NCBI GenBank assembly: GCA_030671465.1
Contig: DAOVIP010000084.1
Location: forward strand, 1 to 7,567
Direction: 5' to 3'
DNA from: Candidatus Aminicenantota bacterium
Lineage (GTDB): Bacteria; Acidobacteriota; Aminicenantia; UBA2199
DNA: 7,567 nt
Notes under the pieces: generated by a model
What the model was told of the DNA's origin: nothing
Databases searched by the model: none
Seen by the model: the letters and a program-made list of their open reading frames with translations, nothing else
Shown: in pieces, positions 1-4,677 of the stretch
How the letters are laid out: each line of letters starts with the position of its first letter
Position numbering within the stretch: position 1 is the first letter of the stretch
Translations under genes and position numbers: made by a program

Positions 1-14
1 GGGAGAAAATCAAG

Positions 15-42
15 TTTGAACATAGAACTTTGAACCTGGAAC
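15..42. repeat. Four tandem heptamers, consensus NNNGAAC
   Basis: Four consecutive 7-base units (TTTGAAC, ATAGAAC, TTTGAAC, CTGGAAC) put GAAC at 18, 25, 32 and 39 in perfect phase. Units 1 and 3 are identical. The array ends 10 bases before the -35 box of the first operon. It could be a remnant of a heptanucleotide short tandem repeat, or a set of binding sites. The sequence alone does not decide. The phase is directly visible; any function is inference. Confidence 0.6.
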
Positions 43-52
43 GCTGATTTTA

Positions 53-79
53 TTGACATTTCCCCGGGGCTGTGATAAT
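53..79 (+). promoter_or_regulatory. Sigma70-like promoter of the first operon
   Basis: A perfect -35 box TTGACA (53-58) is followed after 15 bases by GATAAT (74-79, five of six consensus). A TG at 71-72 is placed as in extended -10 elements. The spacer is short but contains the exact palindrome CCCCGGGG (62-69). Predicted transcription start is near 86, which leaves a leader of about 25 bases carrying a Shine-Dalgarno sequence, unlike the other promoters in this window. Confidence 0.6.
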
Positions 80-97
80 TTTCCTTTAAACCTTGAT

Positions 98-104
98 AAA
101 GGAG
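98..104 (+). promoter_or_regulatory. Shine-Dalgarno site that fixes the start of the first gene
   Basis: AAAGGAG lies 6 bases before ATG at 111, a near-ideal match and spacing. It rules out the upstream in-frame TTG at 93, which precedes the SD. It also shows that this organism does use canonical SD initiation for at least some genes. Confidence 0.8.
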
Positions 105-110
105 TTTTTG

Positions 111-680
111 ATGCCCGAACAAAATGATCAAACCAGGGATGATTTTATATCCGCCAGTAAAGACATCGATGTCCAGGCCATCATGGAGGCCATCAAAAAA
201 AAGATCGAAGAAAAAAAGAAGTCCGGAATTCTCAAGCAGAGTGATATCGATGACATCAATGAAATGGAGCTACTGCCCCTGCCCGATTTTCAGGAAGTGC
301 CCCATGTGTATGAGGACCATTTGTTTTCCCGGAAACTGGAGGAAAACCTGATTCTAGGTTATGAAGTTGAGCAAGAGCGCAGCGGCCTTTTCGGGATTGT
401 CAAGAAGACCATGCAAAAAATACGCAGGCTGTTTTTGCCCCTGATCCGGTTTGCCATGCGCCCGGCCCTCAATGATATGGCCCGGCTATACGGGGAAAAT
501 ATATTCAAGAGCAAGGAGTACATCCGTATCCTTCACAATGCGCTGACCAACATGATTGTTGAATCCTCCAAGCTGAAGATCGAAGAGGAAATACTCAAGA
601 CCAAAATCAAGATTCTGGAAGACAAAATGGAATTTCTGGAGAACCGGGAACGGGCCATAGAGAAGAAAGTGTTTCAATAA
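111..680 (+). CDS. Unrecognised coiled-coil protein in a glycosyltransferase operon
   Basis: A 189-residue cytosolic-looking protein with no signal peptide; I do not recognise a named family. Residues 1-18 are polar. Residues 19-41 form a charged helix beginning IDVQAIMEAIKKKIEEK. From memory, a similar IDVxxIMxxI segment occurs at the N-terminus of some sugar-modifying methyltransferases and glycosyltransferases, so this may be a stand-alone version of that accessory region. Residues 103-123 form a basic-hydrophobic stretch (KIRRLFLPLIRFAM) that could touch the membrane. Residues 150-187 are a strongly predicted coiled coil rich in K, E, I and L. No catalytic motif is visible. The start at ATG 111 is set by the AAAGGAG site. 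The TAA overlaps the next gene's ATG by one base, implying translational coupling and a role with the glycosyltransferase, perhaps as scaffold or chain-length partner (inference). Confidence 0.8.
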   Translation: MPEQNDQTRDDFISASKDIDVQAIMEAIKKKIEEKKKSGILKQSDIDDINEMELLPLPDFQEVPHVYEDHLFSRKLEENLILGYEVEQERSGLFGIVKKTMQKIRRLFLPLIRFAMRPALNDMARLYGENIFKSKEYIRILHNALTNMIVESSKLKIEEEILKTKIKILEDKMEFLENRERAIEKKVFQ

Positions 681-1741
681 TGCAGATTCATCAGTTTTTG
701 ACCTCCTATTCCTACGGTGACGCCATTGGCAACGAGGCTTTTGAAATCCGGGAGTACTTGAGGAAGCAGGGGTATGAGTCGGATATATTTGCCCTCCATT
801 ATCACCCCCGCTTTGCCAACCAGATCATTAATTATCTGGAGTATGACCGGTTTTCCAGCCCTGAAAATATTGTTATTTTTCATTTTTCCATTGGATCGAC
901 CGTTACCCGGAAGTTTCTCCGGGTACCGGACAGAAAGGTCATTATCTATCACAACATCACCCCTTTTCACTTTTTTCTGGATTACCACCGGATCCTGGCC
1001 AAGGACTGTTACAAGGGTAGGGTGGAACTCAAGACCCTGGTAGGTAAGGTGGATCTGGCCCTGGGGGATTCACACTACAACGAAAAGGAGATGAAAGAAC
1101 TGGGATTTCCCCGGACCGGGGTGCTGCCCCTGGTCATGAATTTCTCTAAATTCCAGGCCCCGGTTACTCCCATCCTGAAGGAGTTGTTCGATGATGACAA
1201 GACCAATATCCTGTATGTGGGCCGGATCATTCCCAATAAAAGGGTGGAGGATGTTTTAAGGATCTTTCACCTCTATCAAACCCATTTCAATCCCAATTCA
1301 AGGTTATTCATAATCGGCGAATACCGTGGTTTTGAACGCTACCTGACTGCCCTGCAAAAAATGATAACCAGCCTGAAAACCCGGAATATCCATTTCTCCG
1401 GTCATATTCCCGAAGACGAACTGGTATCCTATTACAAGCTTTCCCAGGTATATTTGCATATGAGTGAACATGAGGGATTCTGTGCCCCGCTGCCTGAAAG
1501 TTTTTATTTGAATATTCCGGTGGTGGCCTTTGATGGGGGCGCGGTCCGGGAGACGATGGGACAGGGCGGTATGCTGGTTACCCGGAAAAACCTGCTGGGG
1601 ATTGCCGGCTTGATCGATTGTATTCTCTCTGACCGGGCCTTGAAGGAGAAGCTGATCGCCTCCCAGCAAAAGGAACTGGCCAAATATCAGCAAAACCGGA
1701 CCGGCCAGATACTGCTGGACTACCTGAAGAAGATCCCGTGA
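680..1741 (+). CDS. GT-B glycosyltransferase, family 4 type
   Basis: A 353-residue enzyme expected to transfer a sugar from a nucleotide-sugar donor with retention of configuration, probably in exopolysaccharide, O-antigen or glycolipid assembly at the cytoplasmic face. The N-terminal Rossmann-like half carries GDAIGNE (13-19), a divergent acceptor-side loop. The C-terminal half begins with ILYVGRIIPNKR (177-188), whose R182 and K187 match the donor-phosphate residues of GT4 enzymes. It continues to EGFCAPLPE (265-273), the EX7E motif with E265 and E273. The length is normal for the family. No membrane segment is seen. The ATG shares its A with the previous stop codon, and there is no strong SD, so translation is probably coupled. 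The gene ends in GTGA, overlapping thiI by 4 bases. Donor and acceptor cannot be read from the sequence. Confidence 0.9.
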   Translation: MQIHQFLTSYSYGDAIGNEAFEIREYLRKQGYESDIFALHYHPRFANQIINYLEYDRFSSPENIVIFHFSIGSTVTRKFLRVPDRKVIIYHNITPFHFFLDYHRILAKDCYKGRVELKTLVGKVDLALGDSHYNEKEMKELGFPRTGVLPLVMNFSKFQAPVTPILKELFDDDKTNILYVGRIIPNKRVEDVLRIFHLYQTHFNPNSRLFIIGEYRGFERYLTALQKMITSLKTRNIHFSGHIPEDELVSYYKLSQVYLHMSEHEGFCAPLPESFYLNIPVVAFDGGAVRETMGQGGMLVTRKNLLGIAGLIDCILSDRALKEKLIASQQKELAKYQQNRTGQILLDYLKKIP

Positions 1742-2841
1742 ATTTCAATTCGATTATTGTTCGCTATGGTGAGATCAGCCTCAAAGGCAAGAACCGGATC
1801 CATTTTGAACGCCTGCTGAAAACCAACCTGGAATCTTCTCTGGACCTGCAGAAATGCAAATTTTCCCGGGTGATTTTGAAGAGGGGGCGGATCTTTATCA
1901 GGGGAATTGATACCCTTCCGCGGTTGGAAAGGGTCCTGGGAGTTTATTCCTTCAGCCCGGCCCTGGAGATCGGTAAAAGCATGTCCGGGCTGAAGCAATC
2001 GGTTATGCAGATGGTTCCCCTTATCCGTCAGTCCACTTCCTTCCGGGTGAGTTGTCAGAGAACGGATAAGCGCTTCAAGTACGATTCGCTCCAGATTGAA
2101 AAGATGATTGGGGAAATTCTTCTCCGGGAGAGCCAGACGCCGGTGAACCTGGAAAATCCGGAGGTTCATTGTTACATTGAAGTCGGGGAAGATCACATCT
2201 ATCTGTTTTCCGAGAAAATTAGGGGATTTGGTGGTTTTCCCTACGGGGTTTCCGGTAAACTGGTCTCCCTGGTTAGCTCCGGGATCGATTCCCCGGTGGC
2301 CACATTCCTGATGATGAAGCGGGGGGTTGAGCCCATCCTGGTCCACTTCCAGGTCAGCCAGAGTGATGCCCATAAAGTGTTGAAGTTAAAAGCACAACTG
2401 GAGGTGTTTTCCTCCGGAAAGGAGATCAAGCTGCATCTGGTTGACCGGAATGAGCTGTTCCAGGGAAATTTTCAGCGGCTCTATGATAACCCTCGCTACC
2501 ATTCTTACATGTGCATATTATGCAAATTCCTGATGCATAAGAAAGCGGGTGAAATTGCCAGAGGGGAGAAGGCTTGGGGACTGATTACCGGAGACAACCT
2601 GGCCCAGGTGGCTTCCCAGACCCTCAAGAATCTCCATGCCTACCACACCACTTCCGGCCTGCCGGTCTACAGTCCGCTGATCGGATCTGAAAAACAGGAT
2701 ACCATCCGGCTGGCCCGGGAAATCGGGACCTATGAGATATCAATATTGAAATCAACCGGTTGTACGCCCCCGGTCACCCCAAAAACCGGGGTATCCAAGC
2801 ATATTTTTCAGAATATACTGAAAGAAACCGGATTGGGATAA
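1738..2841 (+). CDS. thiI: tRNA 4-thiouridine synthetase ThiI, without rhodanese domain
   Basis: A 367-residue ATP-dependent enzyme that makes 4-thiouridine at position 8 of tRNA by adenylating U8 and inserting sulfur. Some homologues also supply sulfur for thiamine synthesis. Visible order: ferredoxin-like start with RYGEISLKGKNR (9-20); THUMP region to about 160; PP-loop ATP site SSGIDSPVA (180-188), where the usual SGGxDS reads SSGxDS; and VASQTLKNL (291-299) followed by SPLIGSEKQDTIRLA (312-326), typical of the family. It stops without the C-terminal rhodanese domain of the about 480-residue enterobacterial enzyme. It has C259-x2-C262 and C342, the arrangement reported for iron-sulfur ThiI of methanogens (from memory). 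The GTG start is inside the previous gene's stop overlap and leaves the conserved N-terminus intact. A weak purine stretch, GAAGAAG, precedes it. The next gene, rsmD, converges with 20 bases between stops. Confidence 0.93.
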   Translation: MNFNSIIVRYGEISLKGKNRIHFERLLKTNLESSLDLQKCKFSRVILKRGRIFIRGIDTLPRLERVLGVYSFSPALEIGKSMSGLKQSVMQMVPLIRQSTSFRVSCQRTDKRFKYDSLQIEKMIGEILLRESQTPVNLENPEVHCYIEVGEDHIYLFSEKIRGFGGFPYGVSGKLVSLVSSGIDSPVATFLMMKRGVEPILVHFQVSQSDAHKVLKLKAQLEVFSSGKEIKLHLVDRNELFQGNFQRLYDNPRYHSYMCILCKFLMHKKAGEIARGEKAWGLITGDNLAQVASQTLKNLHAYHTTSGLPVYSPLIGSEKQDTIRLAREIGTYEISILKSTGCTPPVTPKTGVSKHIFQNILKETGLG

Positions 2842-2861
2842 TAAATAATCTTCACTTTTTT

Positions 2862-3416
2862 TTATTCCGGGTTTCTAAAAAAATCCAGACTCTTGGTTCC
2901 AATTTTCTGGGTCCGGTAACAGTGAAAATATTTGGCCTGGAATTTTAAATGGCTGGGCCTCTCCAGGATAATGATGCCCTCCGGTTTGAGTACCTTTCTT
3001 TTAAAAATAACCTTCAGGGGATTGGCATATTCCAGCAGCTGGTAGGGCGGATCCAGGAAGATAATATCAAACATAAATTGTTCCTTGCTCAGGTGGATAA
3101 TACTGCGGTTGTAATCACCCTTTATGATCCGGTAAAAATCCGATGGAATACCAATTTTTTCAATATTGTGCCTGAGCAGCTGGATGGATTCTTTGAGACT
3201 ATCGATAAAAATAACGTACTCAGCCCCTCTGGAAAGGGCTTCAATCCCGATATTACCGCTGCCGGCAAAACCATCCAGGAATATCTTTTCCCTCATCTGA
3301 TCCTGGAGTATATCAAAAAATGAAAGCTTGACCTTGGCAGTGGTGGGCCGGACCCCCGGATCAGAGGCGGATTTCAACCGCCTTCCCTTGTAAATTCCCG
3401 AATGAATTCTGAGCAT
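2862..3416 (-). CDS. rsmD: 16S rRNA (guanine966-N2)-methyltransferase RsmD
   Basis: A 184-residue SAM-dependent methyltransferase predicted to make m2G966 in 16S rRNA during 30S assembly. The family start (MLRIHSGIYKGRRL, 1-14) and RPTTAKVK (23-30) are present. The SAM-binding segment is LDGFAGSGNIGIEALSRGA (47-65), with acidic D72 ending the second strand. The catalytic DPPY is at 122-125, followed by LERPSH (151-156). Length equals that of typical Gram-positive homologues. ATG 3416 is chosen because it begins the conserved N-terminus. The longer frame from TTG 3482 adds 22 unconserved residues and would start upstream of the promoter. No SD precedes the ATG, and a -10 hexamer ends 6 bases upstream, so the mRNA may be leaderless. 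The gene stands alone, divergent from prfB, without the coaD partner common elsewhere. Confidence 0.93.
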   Translation of the reverse strand: MLRIHSGIYKGRRLKSASDPGVRPTTAKVKLSFFDILQDQMREKIFLDGFAGSGNIGIEALSRGAEYVIFIDSLKESIQLLRHNIEKIGIPSDFYRIIKGDYNRSIIHLSKEQFMFDIIFLDPPYQLLEYANPLKVIFKRKVLKPEGIIILERPSHLKFQAKYFHCYRTQKIGTKSLDFFRNPE

Positions 3417-3422
3417 GACTAC

Positions 3423-3451
3423 AGCATACAATGTTGGGTACCAACAGTCAA
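3423..3451 (-). promoter_or_regulatory. Predicted leaderless promoter of rsmD
   Basis: Reading the minus strand, TTGACT (3451-3446, five of six) is followed by a 17-base spacer and TATGCT (3428-3423, four of six). Six bases (GTAGTC) then separate it from the ATG at 3416. By the usual -10 to +1 distance, transcription would start on the A of the ATG. The spacer contains an inverted repeat listed separately. Confidence 0.5.
3432..3446. promoter_or_regulatory. Inverted repeat inside the rsmD promoter spacer
   Basis: TGTTGG-GTA-CCAACA is a perfect 6-base dyad around a 3-base centre. It sits almost exactly in the spacer between the -35 and -10 boxes of rsmD, touching the -35. This is where a repressor, or a spacer-distorting activator, would act on DNA. 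If rsmD is leaderless, the dyad is not in the mRNA, so an RNA-hairpin role is unlikely. Which protein would bind it is unknown. Confidence 0.35.
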
Positions 3452-3471
3452 CTGATTCAATGAGGCGGGCC

Positions 3472-3498
3472 TGCCTTCCCAAAACCAGAGGGGAGGCG
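3472..3498. repeat. Inverted repeat between the divergent rsmD and prfB promoters
   Basis: GCCTTCCC (3473-3480) pairs with GGGGAGGC (3490-3497) across a 9-base loop. Seven pairs are Watson-Crick and one is T-G. A further T-G pair (3472/3498) extends it. It lies 15 bases upstream of the prfB -35 box and 20 bases upstream of the rsmD -35. It could be a shared operator, or a terminator-like stem for an unseen transcript, but no T-run follows on either strand. Function is inference. Confidence 0.3.
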
Positions 3499-3513
3499 AC
3501 AGCAGGTATTGAC

Positions 3514-3542
3514 TTGACGGGGAAGCCAATAATATATACAAT
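3514..3542 (+). promoter_or_regulatory. Predicted leaderless promoter of prfB
   Basis: TTGACG (3514-3519), a 17-base spacer and TACAAT (3537-3542) each match consensus at five of six positions. Six bases (ATGGTG) separate the -10 box from ATG 3549, so the predicted transcription start is the A of that codon. This is the strongest of the three promoters in the window that share this geometry. An overlapping alternative -35, TTGACT, lies at 3509-3514 but would give a 22-base spacer. Confidence 0.6.
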
Positions 3543-3548
3543 ATGGTG

Positions 3549-4644
3549 ATGGAACCGCTTGAATTCAAAAATCAGTTTGAGACCCTGAAAAAAAAGGCAA
3601 TTGATTTACGGGGGTATCTTTGATCTTGAAGCCAAGTCGAAGCGGTTGGAAGAGATTGAAACTCAACTGAGTGATGCGGAGCTGTGGAATAATCCTCAAA
3701 AATCCACAGGTCTGTTAAAAGAGAAAAAGCGGCTGGAAAACAAGCTTGAACTGGATAAGCGCTTCGATCGGGATATTCAGGAAATTGAAACTTATTTTTT
3801 ATTGCTGGAGGAAGATCCCGGCCTGATTGATGAACTGCAGGAGGAGCTCCAGAACTTTTCCCGGTTTGTTGAGCAGCAGGAGATAAAAAATTACCTGAGT
3901 GGTGAATGCGATACGGATAATGCTTTCTTGAGCATTCATCCGGGAGCCGGAGGTACGGAAAGCCAGGACTGGGCCGAAATGCTGCTACGGATGTATCTCC
4001 GGTTCGGGGAACGAATGGGATTTAAATGTCAGATCGTTGATGTCCTGGCCGGGGAAGAAGCGGGTATCAAAAGCGTTACAATTCGAATCGAAGGTGAATT
4101 TGCCTACGGATATATGAAACAGGAAATTGGGGTTCACCGGCTGGTCAGAATTTCACCCTTTGATGCCAACAAGCGGCGCCATACATCGTTTGCCGCGATA
4201 TTTGTCTACCCGGAAGTAACGGATTCCATTGATATCCAGATTGATACCAAGGATTTAAGAATTGATACCTATAAGGCCTCGGGCAAGGGAGGTCAACACG
4301 TCAATACCACTGATTCGGCTGTTCGCATTACCCATATCCCCACCAATATCGTGGCCCAGTGTCAGAGTGAGCGGTCGCAGCACCAGAACCGGGAAAGGGC
4401 CATGAAGATATTGCAATCCAGGATATATGATCTTGAACTGAGAAATAAAATGAAAGAAAAGGATAAAATGGAAAACCAGAAAGGGGAGATTGCCTGGGGA
4501 AATCAGATAAGATCCTATGTGCTTCACCCCTATCAGAATATTAAGGACCACCGCAGCGGTTTGGAACGGAGCGACAGCCAGAAGGTCCTGGATGGTGACA
4601 TTTTTCAATTTATCAAAGCCTCACTAAAGCAAAAAAGAAAATAA
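3549..4644 (+). CDS. prfB: Peptide chain release factor 2, with programmed +1 frameshift
   Basis: RF2 reads UGA and UAA stop codons and triggers peptide release on the ribosome. Translation starts at 3549 and runs 24 codons to CTT (3618-3620), followed by an in-frame TGA (3621-3623). A +1 slip continues at GAT 3622, giving 364 residues, essentially the usual length. The protein has the N-terminal coiled domain, AGGTESQDWAEMLLRMY (133-149), the stop-reading tripeptide SPF (202-204) diagnostic of RF2 rather than RF1, and the catalytic GGQ (247-249). The methionine codons at 3543 and 3549 are in the same frame. I choose 3549 because the -10 box ends at 3542 and transcription should begin near 3549. 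No SD is present. Expression is probably autoregulated: scarce RF2 lets ribosomes pause at UGA and shift. comEC follows after 33 bases. A reading from TTG 3601 is an artefact of the shifted frame. Confidence 0.95.
3609..3624 (+). promoter_or_regulatory. prfB: RF2 +1 recoding site
   Basis: CGG GGG TAT CTT TGA T resembles the well-known enterobacterial site. An SD-like G-run (3610-3614) sits three bases before the slippery CTT, and the stop is UGA. The peptidyl tRNA re-pairs from CUU to UUU and GAU is decoded next. Two differences from the classic site are visible: the SD-like element is CGGGGG rather than AGGGGG, and the base after UGA is T rather than C. Confidence 0.93.
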
Positions 4645-4677
4645 AGATCGGGGAGTAAATTTTTTTTCGGATTGAGA

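Noticed and set aside
93..110. N-terminal extension of the first gene from TTG 93
   Set aside because: The AAAGGAG site at 98-104 lies inside this extension and is ideally placed for ATG 111.
1720..2373. Minus-strand frame of 217 codons opposite thiI
   Set aside because: Shadow of the thiI codon pattern; it is low-complexity and has no SD or family motif.
2842..2863. Terminator between thiI and rsmD
   Set aside because: An eight-T run (2856-2863) is present, but the only preceding stem is about four AT-rich pairs with a 12-base loop.
2949..3323. Plus-strand frame of 124 codons
   Set aside because: It is antisense to rsmD, whose family motifs are complete; the translation shows no recognisable domain.
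3417..3482. Extended rsmD start at TTG 3482
   Set aside because: The 22 added residues are not family-like, and the start would lie upstream of the predicted promoter.
3601..3621. prfB starting at TTG 3601 as an uninterrupted 347-codon gene
   Set aside because: This ignores the conserved recoding site; the missing N-terminal residues lie in the other frame from 3549.
4645..4677. Separate promoter for comEC
   Set aside because: The 33-base gap has a T-rich stretch but no acceptable -35/-10 pair, and TTCGGA sits where a leaderless -10 would be.
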